Source: an uncultured Eubacterium sp. (GTDB taxonomy: Bacteria > Bacillota > Clostridia > Lachnospirales > Lachnospiraceae). From it: 64,000 nucleotides of DNA. The position numbers and the translations under genes were made by a program. Shown piece by piece: positions 36,900-45,633 of the stretch. How positions within the stretch are numbered: the stretch's first letter is position 1; the number at the start of each line of letters is the position of its first letter. The notes beneath the pieces were generated by a model, which saw only the letters and a list, made by a program, of their open reading frames with translations, did no database searches and was not told the origin of the DNA. Location of the stretch: assembly GCA_934322085.1 (NCBI GenBank), contig CAKRGF010000008.1, positions 1 through 64,000 on the forward strand, given 5' to 3'.

Positions 36900-38603
36900 T
36901 TACCATCCACGAATGGCATCCGCAATCGTCGTCCAGGTAACGGCACGCTCAAAACCAAGTTTCCAGAACGCCACACCTGCTGTCTTATTTTTCTTCACAA
37001 CTTCCAGTTTTTTCTTTAACGAGGTTTCTTCTTCCAACCAAATTTTGTAAGTTGCACCACTGGACTTAAATTCCGCATAATACTGACCGGTTGCTTCATC
37101 CCACTTTGGCGATGCATCATTTGCCCGGACAACACTCTCGGCACCGCTCATGCCATAAGCTTCCGGATGTGGCTTTTTGCCTTTTACTTCTTTCCACAAT
37201 CTCGTGTAGAACGGAAGTGCAGCCACCGTACGTTCTGCCGGTACCTTTGCCAGCACATTTTTAACGCCCTCTTTTACAAATGAAAGCGACGAAACGGAAC
37301 CGCTTTCTTCACTGCCGTTGTAATGCTCATCATATGCCATCAAAATCACATAGTCCACAATGCGTCCCTGTTCTTCCAAATCATAATACGCATTGTAACT
37401 TGCCGGCGAATAGTTATCCACCGAAACAATCAAATCATTTGCGTGGCACTTAAGAGTAAGTTCACGTAAAAATTCCAGATATGCCGGTGCAGTATCTTTT
37501 GTTACATGCTCAAAATCAATGTTAATTCCATCCAATTCATGCTGAATCGCCGTTGCCACCAGACCATTTACCAAACGATTCCGGTTTGATGTCACGCCGA
37601 GCACTTTGCTTAACTTAATTCCTTTACCAAAATCATTAATCAGTCCCCACACCTGTTTTCCCTGTGCGTGTGCCTGAGTAACATAAGAAGAATTCGCTAA
37701 CGAACTGAACTTGCCTGTATTATCGCTGAGCGCATACCACGTCGGGCTGATGACATTCATTGCCTTTGCGCTCTGAATGAGTGATGGAAGCTGTCCGCTG
37801 CTCGTCTCGTTCGTTACCTGATGCCATCCCAAACATACCTGGCCTTTTGTCTTTAACTGGGTAAAAGATTCCGGCTCTTTGTCAAATTTCCAAGCCGTTT
37901 CTTTCTGCCCCTGCAGGCGGTCGCTCGGTACATAACCGGCAATTCCATCCTGTGTAGTAACCGCCGTATAATCATTTTCCTTTTTCTTATCCGTCTCCAC
38001 AAATACGCGGGTGCCTTTTGCCAGTTCCACAAAATATTTGTATTTCTTATTCGGCCCCTTGCGCACACGGGTATCTTCTGTCAGTGACGCCATCGTATAG
38101 GAGGCACTGCGGTCTGACATAATCACAAGGCGTTTTGGATTTTGATAAGTTTTATAATAGCAGCTTGCGTGTTCTTTGATAAAGGAAAGGGACACATAAA
38201 ATACATCATCTTTTTTCTGCAATATTGGTTTCTTTGCGTTCTGTGTCTCCTTACCAACCTGATAGGAAACTTCTCCTGCCTGCGCCAAAATCACGCCGCC
38301 ACTTGTCACATAAGAAAGGCTGTTTTCCACTGTATCGACATAAATTCTCTGGTCCATATAAGCAGACGCAACCGATGCCGGCACATAAATTTCGCCCTCT
38401 GCTTCATATCCCTTTTCTTTGCTTTGTTCATCATTAATCACAAGTGCCACTTCATTTTTCTTTAGTTTAAATAAATCATTCAGCGGTGCCTGTCCCGGGT
38501 CCAGCCATTCAATCACCAAATTCACAACCGGTCTCGCAAGCAGTGCCACAAGCACAACGGCTAAAACCACGACAACCAGCAGCCTTTTTTTCTTTTTCGT
38601 CAT
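36900..38603 (-). CDS. Membrane-anchored GH18 glycosidase with SH3-like domain
   Basis: A 567-residue exported protein. A basic N-terminus and membrane anchor (residues 7-30) precede a copper-amine-oxidase-N-like / stalk domain (about 50-165) and a bacterial SH3 domain (about 175-230, DTRVRKGPNKKYKYFVELAKGTRVFVE). A GH18 catalytic domain follows (about 250-565), with motif DGINIDFE at 358-365 and catalytic Glu365. The relatives YaaH/SleL cleave cortex or cell-wall glycans. Together with the CwlD-like amidase 57 nt downstream, a wall or spore-cortex function is likely. The two genes are probably co-transcribed. Confidence 0.88.
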   Translation of the reverse strand: MTKKKKRLLVVVVLAVVLVALLARPVVNLVIEWLDPGQAPLNDLFKLKKNEVALVINDEQSKEKGYEAEGEIYVPASVASAYMDQRIYVDTVENSLSYVTSGGVILAQAGEVSYQVGKETQNAKKPILQKKDDVFYVSLSFIKEHASCYYKTYQNPKRLVIMSDRSASYTMASLTEDTRVRKGPNKKYKYFVELAKGTRVFVETDKKKENDYTAVTTQDGIAGYVPSDRLQGQKETAWKFDKEPESFTQLKTKGQVCLGWHQVTNETSSGQLPSLIQSAKAMNVISPTWYALSDNTGKFSSLANSSYVTQAHAQGKQVWGLINDFGKGIKLSKVLGVTSNRNRLVNGLVATAIQHELDGINIDFEHVTKDTAPAYLEFLRELTLKCHANDLIVSVDNYSPASYNAYYDLEEQGRIVDYVILMAYDEHYNGSEESGSVSSLSFVKEGVKNVLAKVPAERTVAALPFYTRLWKEVKGKKPHPEAYGMSGAESVVRANDASPKWDEATGQYYAEFKSSGATYKIWLEEETSLKKKLEVVKKNKTAGVAFWKLGFERAVTWTTIADAIRGW

Positions 38604-38627
38604 GGAAGTTCCTCCTTCCTTAAGCTA

Positions 38628-40037
38628 TCAGTCTTTACCATTCCAACAATACGTGCAAAGTTTTTCTTTTGGTATTCCAACCGCCTCCAACATATCATCT
38701 AAGCGGTTAAAACGAAGGGATGTGAAGTTTAACTCCTTGCGGATTTCTTCAACCATCTGATCATATTTTTCCGATTCCGGATCGGTATACTGCTCTAATA
38801 CTTCCTCTGATACATCCTCCGTTCCTTCCAGTCGCGCAATCACACGGCGGGTAATCAAATCCATCTCCGATGAGGAACGCGAGAAATTCAAAAATTTACA
38901 TCCATATACAAGCGGCGGACACGCCGGACGAATATGTACTTCCTTTGCCCCGCTGTCATACAGAAATTCCGTCGTTTCACGAAGCTGTGTTCCGCGGACA
39001 ATGGAATCGTCAATCAAAAGAATACTTCTATCCTGAATCAAATCATGTACAGCAAGCATTTTCATTTTTGCAATCATGTCGCGCTTACTCTGAACCGTCG
39101 GCATAAAGGAACGCGGCCACGTCGGTGTATATTTGATAAATGGTCTGGAAAACGGAACACCGGACTCATTTGCATAACCAACCGCATGTGCCGTACCGGA
39201 ATCCGGAACCCCGGCAACAATATCCGGTTTTACATGGTCACGTTTTGCCATATTTTTTCCGCAGTTATAACGCATCTGCTCTACACTGATTCCCTCGTAG
39301 GAACTGGATGGATAACCATAGTACACCCACAAGAATGTACAAATCCGCATCTTGCTTCCCGGTGCCATCAGCGTTTTAATTCCCTCTTGATTTACAATTA
39401 CAATCTCACCCGGTCCTAATTCTTTTAGTGGACGGTATCCTAAATTTTGGAACGAGAAAGATTCCATCGCCATACAATAAGCATCTTCTTTATGTCCAAT
39501 CACAAGCGGTGTTCTTCCATATTTATCACGCGCTGCATAAATGCCCTTTGGTGTAAGAATCATTAACGTCAAAGAACCGTCAATCCGCTCTAAGGCATAA
39601 TGGATACCCTCAATCAAGTTCTCTTTCTGGTTAATAATCGCTGCCACAAGCTCTGTCGGGTTAATATCTCCGCCACTCATTTCCAAAAAATGAGTGTTAT
39701 TGTCATTAAAAATTTCATCCACAATTTCCTGTGCATTGTTGATTTTTCCCACGGTCGTAATGGCAAATGTACCATGATGGGAACGCACAATCAATGGCTG
39801 AGGCTCAAAATCGGAAATGCAGCCAATCCCGTAATATCCCTTCATTTTCTGCATGTCTTTATCAAATTTCGTCCGAAACGGTGCATTTTCTATGTTGTGA
39901 ATCGCACGGTCAAATCCGTCCTCTCCATACACTGCCATTCCGGCACGTCTTGTTCCCAGATGGGAATGATAATCTGTTCCAAAAAACAAATCAAATACGC
40001 AGTCATCCTTCGATGCCACTCCAAAAAAACCGCCCAT
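38628..40037 (-). CDS. PurF-like amidophosphoribosyltransferase lacking the N-terminal Cys nucleophile
   Basis: A 469-residue protein with the PurF plan. The C-terminal phosphoribosyltransferase half is intact: VPDSGTAHAVGYA (278-289) and PRPP loop LLIDDSIVRGTQ (340-351). Cysteines 233, 380, 461 and 464 occupy the places of the four Fe-S ligands of Bacillus PurF. The N-terminal glutaminase half is odd: active PurF exposes Cys at residue 2 (MCGI-type), but this protein begins MGGFFGVASK, and the glutamine-pocket NGN stretch reads TTVGKINN. Glutamine hydrolysis by the known mechanism is unlikely; ammonia use or a regulatory role is possible. It is transcribed alone, divergently from apt and a purine permease. 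Confidence 0.85.
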   Translation of the reverse strand: MGGFFGVASKDDCVFDLFFGTDYHSHLGTRRAGMAVYGEDGFDRAIHNIENAPFRTKFDKDMQKMKGYYGIGCISDFEPQPLIVRSHHGTFAITTVGKINNAQEIVDEIFNDNNTHFLEMSGGDINPTELVAAIINQKENLIEGIHYALERIDGSLTLMILTPKGIYAARDKYGRTPLVIGHKEDAYCMAMESFSFQNLGYRPLKELGPGEIVIVNQEGIKTLMAPGSKMRICTFLWVYYGYPSSSYEGISVEQMRYNCGKNMAKRDHVKPDIVAGVPDSGTAHAVGYANESGVPFSRPFIKYTPTWPRSFMPTVQSKRDMIAKMKMLAVHDLIQDRSILLIDDSIVRGTQLRETTEFLYDSGAKEVHIRPACPPLVYGCKFLNFSRSSSEMDLITRRVIARLEGTEDVSEEVLEQYTDPESEKYDQMVEEIRKELNFTSLRFNRLDDMLEAVGIPKEKLCTYCWNGKD

Positions 40038-40088
40038 GATGTCCTCCTCGTTCTCTATTCATTGTTGTAATGGGTTAAATCCTCTAAT

Positions 40089-40117
40089 AGAATACCACGT
40101 TTTTCGACAGTTCTCAA
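40089..40117 (-). promoter_or_regulatory. Promoter of the PurF-like gene
   Basis: Minus strand: TTGAGA (40117-40112), 17 nt, TATTCT (40094-40089), 51 nt upstream of the ATG. Repeat copy 3 ends 16 nt upstream of the -35 box. Confidence 0.65.
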
Positions 40118-40133
40118 CCCTAATACTCCTTCA

Positions 40134-40240
40134 GTTTGTGTCAAATGTTCGTTGGCACTTTTTTGTTTTCCGTAATTCAGGAGAAAAGCTTTGCGGGAGC
40201 GCCATTCAGCGGACCCTTCCCCATACCGCCCCGCAAAACC
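40134..40240 (-). repeat. Dispersed repeat, copy 3
   Basis: Lies in the 301-nt gap between the divergent PurF-like gene and apt. On the minus strand, 40195-40134 matches window positions 15-77 with three substitutions and one A indel. The inner end forms a hairpin, TTTGCGGG (about 40190-40197) with CCCCGCAAAA (about 40230-40239), a shortened version of the palindrome at 25836-26045. The right arm is much shorter than the left, so this copy looks truncated or diverged. Confidence 0.8.
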
Positions 40241-40251
40241 AATATTTTACC

Positions 40252-40280
40252 TTGATTATATTTTTATCTCTTATTATAAT
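40252..40280 (+). promoter_or_regulatory. Promoter of apt
   Basis: TTGATT (40252-40257), 17 nt, TATAAT (40275-40280), 58 nt upstream of the GTG start of apt. No purine-riboswitch-like fold was recognised in the leader. Confidence 0.75.
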
Positions 40281-40338
40281 AGAAAGGTAAAGAACGTAGT
40301 TTTTCACCAAACATTCAAAAAGAAACGAGGTACTCATT

Positions 40339-40863
40339 GTGAGAAAATTAGAAGAATACATCCGGAGTATTCCTGACTTTCCGGAAAAGGGAATTATTTT
40401 TCGCGACATTACAACGGTTCTGCAGGACGCAGAAGGATTGAAGCTTGCGATTGATTCCATGATTGAAACACTCAAAGATGTGGATTTTGATGTAATTGTC
40501 GGAACAGAATCCCGCGGATTCATTTTTGGTGTACCAATTGCCTATGCAATGGGCAAGCCATTTGTTCCATGCCGTAAGAAGGGAAAACTGCCTTGTGAAA
40601 CAGTAACTGCAGAATATGATTTGGAATATGGCAGTGCAGCAATTGAGCTTCACAAAGATTCTATTAAAAAAGGTCAGAAAGTTGTTATCGTGGACGACCT
40701 CATCGCAACCGGCGGCACAGTAAAAGCGTGCGCCTCCTTAGTAGAGGAATTAGGTGGCGAAGTTGCTAAAATTGTTTTTCTGATGGAGCTTGCCGGCTTA
40801 AAGGGAAGAGAACAATTGTCGCAGTACGACGTGTCTTCTTTAATTATTTACGAAGGGAAATAG
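40339..40863 (+). CDS. apt: Adenine phosphoribosyltransferase
   Basis: A 174-residue salvage enzyme making AMP from adenine and PRPP. The PRPP loop is VVIVDDLIATGGTV, with the typical N-terminal YIRSIPDFPEKGIIFRDIT and GTESRGFIFGVPIAYAMGKPFVPCRKKGKLP. It starts with GTG at 40339, 8 nt after a GAGG site; no in-frame ATG is suitable. It is followed after 82 nt by a purine permease, forming an uptake-and-salvage pair. Confidence 0.97.
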   Translation: MRKLEEYIRSIPDFPEKGIIFRDITTVLQDAEGLKLAIDSMIETLKDVDFDVIVGTESRGFIFGVPIAYAMGKPFVPCRKKGKLPCETVTAEYDLEYGSAAIELHKDSIKKGQKVVIVDDLIATGGTVKACASLVEELGGEVAKIVFLMELAGLKGREQLSQYDVSSLIIYEGK

Positions 40864-40945
40864 GCGGCTATTTGCTGCCTTTTACCGCCTCGCGAAGGGA
40901 GCACGTGAGCGCAATATATCTATCACTTACAAGGAGGAGCATTTC

Positions 40946-42301
40946 ATGTTAGAAAAAATGTTCAAACTGAAAGAGAATAATACCTCTTTCCGTACTGAGG
41001 TTGTTGCCGGTCTGACAACATTTATGGCTATGGCTTACATCCTCGCTGTCAACCCAAATATTTTAAGTGCTACCGGAATGAATTCCGATGCCATTCTTCT
41101 AGCAACTGCACTGGCATCTTTCGTCGGCTGTATGGCTATGGCTTTGTTAGCCAACTATCCCTTTGCCCTTGCACCAGGTATGGGACTGAATGCATACATG
41201 GCATTCACCGTTTGCGGCAATATGGGATATTCCTGGCAGATTGCTTTGCTTGCCGTATTTGTTGAGGGTTTGATTTTCATCGTATTATCTTTGACAAATG
41301 TACGTGAAGCTATCTTCAATGCCATTCCAATGGCTCTGAAAAAAGGCGTAAGCGCCGGCATCGGCTTGTTTATCGCTTTCATCGGTCTTCAGGGTGCAAA
41401 CCTTGTTGTCAACGATGATTCTACCCTTTTAACTTATGTAAAATTTGTAGGCGATTTCCATACCATCGGTATCGGTGCCCTGCTTGCTTTAATTGGTTTG
41501 TTCATCATCGTTGTTCTGCATCACAAAAATATCAAAGGTTCCATTTTGATTGGTATTCTTGCCACATGGATTCTTGGTATGATTTGCGAAGCAATCGGTC
41601 TTTATGTACCGGACGGCAAAGAGTTCTACTCCCTTTATCCAAGTTTCCGCATGATAGACTTCGGTGCATTTGGAACAACATTTGGCCAGTGTTTCAACGT
41701 TGATTTCTCAGGTGTTGATATCCTGAACTTCATCGCTGTTTTATTTGCCTTTTTGTTTGTCGACATTTTCGATACGCTCGGAACTTTGATTGGTGTTTCC
41801 ACCAAAGCGAATATGCTTGATGAAGAAGGAAAACTTCCTCGCATCCGTCCGGCTCTTCTGGCAGATGCCATCGCAACTTCGGTTGGTGCTATTTTCGGAA
41901 CATCAACTACTACTACTTACGTTGAGTCCTCCGCTGGTGTTGCAGCCGGTGGACGTACCGGTTTATCTGCAATGGTAACTGGTCTGCTGTTCTTATTGGC
42001 TATCGTATTTGCACCAATTTTCACAGCAATTCCATCCTTTGCCACTGCACCGGCATTAATCTTCGTTGGATTTTTGATGATTTCTTCTATCATCTCGATT
42101 GACTTTGAAGATATTACAGAAGCCGTACCTGCATACCTTGCTATGCTTGCAATGCCTTTGATGTACAGCATCTCAGAAGGTATCGCACTCGGCGTAATTT
42201 CTTATGTTGTAATTAACTTATGCTGTGGAAAAACTAAGAAAATTAAACCTTTGATGTATATCTTAGCAGTATTGTTTGTTTTGAAATACATTTTCTTATA
42301 A
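40946..42301 (+). CDS. NCS2-family purine permease (AzgA/PbuG type)
   Basis: A 451-residue polytopic membrane protein with about 13 helices. Family signatures: TEVVAGLTTFMAMAYILAVNPNILSATGM, ALAPGMGLNAYMAFTVC, FLFVDIFDTLGTLIGVSTKANMLDEEGKLPRIRPALLADAIATSVGAIFGTSTTTTYVESSAGVAAGGRTGLSAMVTGLLFL in successive segments. Such transporters import adenine, guanine or hypoxanthine with protons. Placement after apt favours adenine or a broad purine substrate. Strong AAGGAGG site; a terminator follows. Confidence 0.92.
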   Translation: MLEKMFKLKENNTSFRTEVVAGLTTFMAMAYILAVNPNILSATGMNSDAILLATALASFVGCMAMALLANYPFALAPGMGLNAYMAFTVCGNMGYSWQIALLAVFVEGLIFIVLSLTNVREAIFNAIPMALKKGVSAGIGLFIAFIGLQGANLVVNDDSTLLTYVKFVGDFHTIGIGALLALIGLFIIVVLHHKNIKGSILIGILATWILGMICEAIGLYVPDGKEFYSLYPSFRMIDFGAFGTTFGQCFNVDFSGVDILNFIAVLFAFLFVDIFDTLGTLIGVSTKANMLDEEGKLPRIRPALLADAIATSVGAIFGTSTTTTYVESSAGVAAGGRTGLSAMVTGLLFLLAIVFAPIFTAIPSFATAPALIFVGFLMISSIISIDFEDITEAVPAYLAMLAMPLMYSISEGIALGVISYVVINLCCGKTKKIKPLMYILAVLFVLKYIFL

Positions 42302-42320
42302 GAAAAATTTTCTGCATATA

Positions 42321-42368
42321 AAAAGACCCGCCAAAACTTGTCTGCTCCCGACAATTGGTGGGTCTTTT
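42321..42368. terminator. Bidirectional terminator after the purine permease
   Basis: AAAAGACCCGCCAA pairs with TTGGTGGGTCTTTT with an inner ACTTGTC/GACAAT pairing. It separates convergent transcripts: the permease on the plus strand and the amidohydrolase on the minus strand. Confidence 0.85.
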
Positions 42369-42375
42369 GTTATTT

Positions 42376-43203
42376 TTAAATTCCAATTATTTGAACAAAA
42401 TTCTCAGATAAAATCTGCTTTTTTTCTGTCTCTGTTAAATCGGTTTCCATAAACCACTGCACCGCGTCCTTCTGCCCGCTCCACGGACTGTCCGTTCCGA
42501 ACAAGACACGGTCACTTCCCATCGCATGAATCAAATCGACAAATGCTTCTTTTGTAAGCATTCCCGAAACGCCCTCTTTTTGCAGATAATCACCCGAAAA
42601 AGAAGTGTCAAAGAAAAGCGATTTTTCCATCAATTTTTCTTTCACTTCGTCCCACAAACGCCATCCGCCCATATGGGCAAGAATCAAGTGGTCCGACTCT
42701 GTGTCCTTTAACACCTCAAGCACATGGTCAGGCGTACAGTGAACCGGGGCTGGCATTCCAATATCCACACCGGCGTGAACGGTAATATACAGTCCTAATT
42801 CCGTTGCTTTTTCTACAATCCGCTTGTACCTTATATCATTAAAAAAGGTTCCCTGATAATCCGGATGAATTTTGATTCCCTTAAGCCCAAGTGCTTTGAT
42901 ACGGTTTAATACTTCCGAAATATTGTCGGTCTCCGGATGAATCCCGCCAAACGAAAGAAGCCCGGTCTCTAAAGCCTTTGCATTTGTTTCTGCTGCCACT
43001 TCATTAATCGTATCTACCTGTTTTTTTGACGTAGCGACAGGAAGAAGCAGGGAATAAGAAATCCCTGCCTCTTTCATCGACGCCATTAAGCCGGACTGCA
43101 CACCATTGGTGTGAGCCTTCGTACCCGAATTTTTCTCAAGCTTTTCAATCGCCCGTTTTGCAATCGTCTCCGGATACGTATGCGTATGTGCATCAATTAT
43201 CAT
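42376..43203 (-). CDS. Amidohydrolase-family metal-dependent hydrolase
   Basis: A 275-residue TIM-barrel hydrolase of the amidohydrolase-2 (ACMSD-like) group. Metal ligands: HTHTY near the N-terminus, KIHPDYQG, TVHAG, LAHMGG and the Asp of FGTDSPWSG. No signal peptide. The substrate is unknown. The start overlaps the iorB stop as ATGA, so the protein is made together with indolepyruvate oxidoreductase. A role in amino-acid or aromatic catabolism is therefore plausible but unproven. Confidence 0.85.
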   Translation of the reverse strand: MIIDAHTHTYPETIAKRAIEKLEKNSGTKAHTNGVQSGLMASMKEAGISYSLLLPVATSKKQVDTINEVAAETNAKALETGLLSFGGIHPETDNISEVLNRIKALGLKGIKIHPDYQGTFFNDIRYKRIVEKATELGLYITVHAGVDIGMPAPVHCTPDHVLEVLKDTESDHLILAHMGGWRLWDEVKEKLMEKSLFFDTSFSGDYLQKEGVSGMLTKEAFVDLIHAMGSDRVLFGTDSPWSGQKDAVQWFMETDLTETEKKQILSENFVQIIGI

Positions 43204-43769
43204 TTTTCAAAACCTACCTCAAATGCTTTTTGGTTGATTTCAACGGTTTTTGGCGGAACAGTGTTCGCAATAACATCTAACCACTGCTGTTTGTCAAAGT
43301 CCATATTTTTCGCTGCCACACCAATAATAATGGTGTTAAATACGCGGGAATTGCCAAGTTTTTTCGCCTCATCCATCGCATCAATCGAAACCACTTTGTG
43401 GTCTTTTTTCAGTGTATCCAAAATATTCTCCGGATATTCAGCCACACCGGTCACAACCGTCATCGGATCCATGCGCTGGTCATTGACAATCATAACACCA
43501 TCTTTTTTCAAAAAGTGTGCATAGCGCATTGCTTCTAATTTTTCAAAAGCAATCAGCACATCTGCCTGTCCTTCTTCTACAATCGGCTCATATACTTTGT
43601 CACCGTAGCGGACAAACGTAACAACGCTTCCGCCTCGCTGTGCCATACCATGAACCTCGCTCAGTTTTACATCAAAGCCTCCCGCTTTAATAATCCCACC
43701 TAAAATGCGGCTGGTAAGGAGTGTTCCCTGACCACCTACACCTACAATCATTATATTTTTTGTTTCCAT
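43200..43769 (-). CDS. iorB: Indolepyruvate:ferredoxin oxidoreductase beta subunit
   Basis: A 189-residue subunit of the ferredoxin-dependent oxidoreductase that converts aryl-pyruvates (from Trp, Phe, Tyr) to aryl-acetyl-CoA and CO2. The 2-oxoacid oxidoreductase gamma-type domain begins MIVGVGGQGTLLTSRILGGI, followed by SEVHGMAQRGGSVVTFVRYG. It lies 21 nt downstream of iorA and is coupled to the amidohydrolase gene. Confidence 0.96.
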   Translation of the reverse strand: METKNIMIVGVGGQGTLLTSRILGGIIKAGGFDVKLSEVHGMAQRGGSVVTFVRYGDKVYEPIVEEGQADVLIAFEKLEAMRYAHFLKKDGVMIVNDQRMDPMTVVTGVAEYPENILDTLKKDHKVVSIDAMDEAKKLGNSRVFNTIIIGVAAKNMDFDKQQWLDVIANTVPPKTVEINQKAFEVGFEK

Positions 43770-43790
43770 GAATCAATTCCTCCGTTTTGC

Positions 43791-45530
43791 TTAGCGTGCC
43801 ACACAATCAATAGCGTCAAACTTACACAACTGTTTGCAAAGTCCACAGCCATTACACATCGTCTCATCAATTGCAATCGTTCCATCTTCGTTTTTCGTAA
43901 GTGCCGGACATCCCGGTTTCAGACACATACCGCATTTCTTACATTTATCGGAAAGCGGCACACACTTATTCGGGAACTTCACGCCCTTAAGAAGTGCACA
44001 TGGTGCGCAGGCAATAATTACGGAAACTTCATCTTTTGCCACTTCTTCTTTAATTGTCTTCTCCATCGCTGCCAAATCAAATGCATTGACTTCCGTTACA
44101 TTTTTTACACCAATGGATTTACACAAGTTGTAAATGCTGATTGCCGGTACTACATCGCCCTGCAGTGTTTTTCCGGTTGCCGCATGGTCCTGATGTCCGG
44201 TCATACCGGTTGTGGAGTTGTCCATAATGATAACGGTTCCGGTTCCCTGATTATAAACCATGTTAATCAGCGAATTAACACCGGTGTGCATAAAGGTCGA
44301 ATCACCAATTACAGCTACCCAGTTTTTAATATAATCTTTGCCGTGTGCCATTTCCATACCATGAAGGGTTGAAATACTGGCACCCATGCAGACCGTTGTA
44401 TCAATAACATTCAACGGAGCTACCGCACCAAGTGTATAACATCCGATGTCACCGGCTGCGTGAATTTTCAATTTATTCAGTACAGAGAATGTACTTCTGT
44501 GCGGACATCCCGGACACAAAATCGGCGGACGTGCCGGAAGGTTCGGATATGGTTTTGTCTCAACATTCTGTCCCAATACTTTCTCACGCAAAAGGTTCGC
44601 ACTGTACTCTCCCTGACGGGTAAAGATTTCCTTGCCAATGCACTCAATGCCCCAGGCTTTTACCTGCTCTTCGATTACCGGCTCCAATTCCTCAAATATG
44701 TAAAGTTTGTCTACCTTTTTTGCAAACTCTTCAATCAATTTTTTCGGAAGCGGATATACCATACCAAGTTTTAACACAGATGCCTGTGGAAATACTTCCT
44801 TCACATACTGGTAAGGAATACCACTGGTAATGAAACCAATGGATGTATCGTTATATTCTGCTTTGTTAATTGCAAAATCAGAACCATCTTTCTCTAAGCG
44901 GTTCATGCGGTCTTCCACATGAAGATGACGCTTAATCGCATTACCCGGCATCATAACATTTTTCCCCGGATTTCTCTCATATGGTTTATCTGCCGGCTCC
45001 ACACGGTCTTCCAATACAACAGGTCCCTGTGAATGTGCCAGTCTGGTTGTCGTGCGAAGAATTACCGGTGTGTCATATTCCTCACTGATTCGGTAAGCTT
45101 CTTTGACAAAATCTTTTGCTTCCTGGCTGTCGGACGGCTCCAAAACCGGTACCAGTGCAGCGCGTGCTACACAGCGGGTATCCTGCTCGTTCTGGGAACT
45201 GTAAAGTCCCGGATCATCCGCTACAACCATCATAAGACCGCCATTTGCTCCAATATAAGAAGCGGTATACAATGGGTCACTCGCCACATTTAACCCTACA
45301 TGCTTCATCGATGCCATTGCGCGGACACCGCTGATGGATGCGCCAATTGCCACCTCAGTAGCAACTTTCTCGTTCGGCGACCATTCGCAGTAAATATCGT
45401 CATACTGTACCAGATTCTCGCTAATCTCCGTACTCGGTGTTCCCGGATAAGCAGCTGATACTTTTACCCCGGCTTCATAAGCACCACGGGCAATCGCTTC
45501 ATTTCCTAACATAATCTTCTGTTTCGCCAT
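43791..45530 (-). CDS. iorA: Indolepyruvate:ferredoxin oxidoreductase alpha subunit
   Basis: A 579-residue TPP-dependent catalytic subunit. The pyrimidine-binding domain begins LGNEAIARGAYEAGVKVSAAYPGTPSTEI. The TPP-binding domain is AVIGDSTFMHTGVNSLINMVYNQGTGTVIIMDNSTTGMTGHQDH in part. The C-terminus holds two 4Fe-4S motifs (CKKCGMCLKPGCP; CNGCGLCKQLCKFDAIDC). Start: ATG at 45530 with AGGAGG 12 nt upstream; an ATG directly abutting the site at 45542 and a longer form from 45581 are less likely. Forms an operon with iorB and the amidohydrolase; produces reduced ferredoxin. Confidence 0.96.
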   Translation of the reverse strand: MAKQKIMLGNEAIARGAYEAGVKVSAAYPGTPSTEISENLVQYDDIYCEWSPNEKVATEVAIGASISGVRAMASMKHVGLNVASDPLYTASYIGANGGLMMVVADDPGLYSSQNEQDTRCVARAALVPVLEPSDSQEAKDFVKEAYRISEEYDTPVILRTTTRLAHSQGPVVLEDRVEPADKPYERNPGKNVMMPGNAIKRHLHVEDRMNRLEKDGSDFAINKAEYNDTSIGFITSGIPYQYVKEVFPQASVLKLGMVYPLPKKLIEEFAKKVDKLYIFEELEPVIEEQVKAWGIECIGKEIFTRQGEYSANLLREKVLGQNVETKPYPNLPARPPILCPGCPHRSTFSVLNKLKIHAAGDIGCYTLGAVAPLNVIDTTVCMGASISTLHGMEMAHGKDYIKNWVAVIGDSTFMHTGVNSLINMVYNQGTGTVIIMDNSTTGMTGHQDHAATGKTLQGDVVPAISIYNLCKSIGVKNVTEVNAFDLAAMEKTIKEEVAKDEVSVIIACAPCALLKGVKFPNKCVPLSDKCKKCGMCLKPGCPALTKNEDGTIAIDETMCNGCGLCKQLCKFDAIDCVAR

Positions 45531-45633
45531 GTCTGTTTTCATCCTCCTAGTTGTTTGTCCTTGGTTTAGCTCCTCTGCCAAACCCTAATGATACTATTCT
45601 ATCACATTTGCTCATAAATGGGAAATTATTTCA

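Noticed and set aside
40864..40945. Purine riboswitch before the permease gene
   Set aside because: The 82-nt gap contains no purine-aptamer consensus and the pair apt-permease seems to share one transcript.
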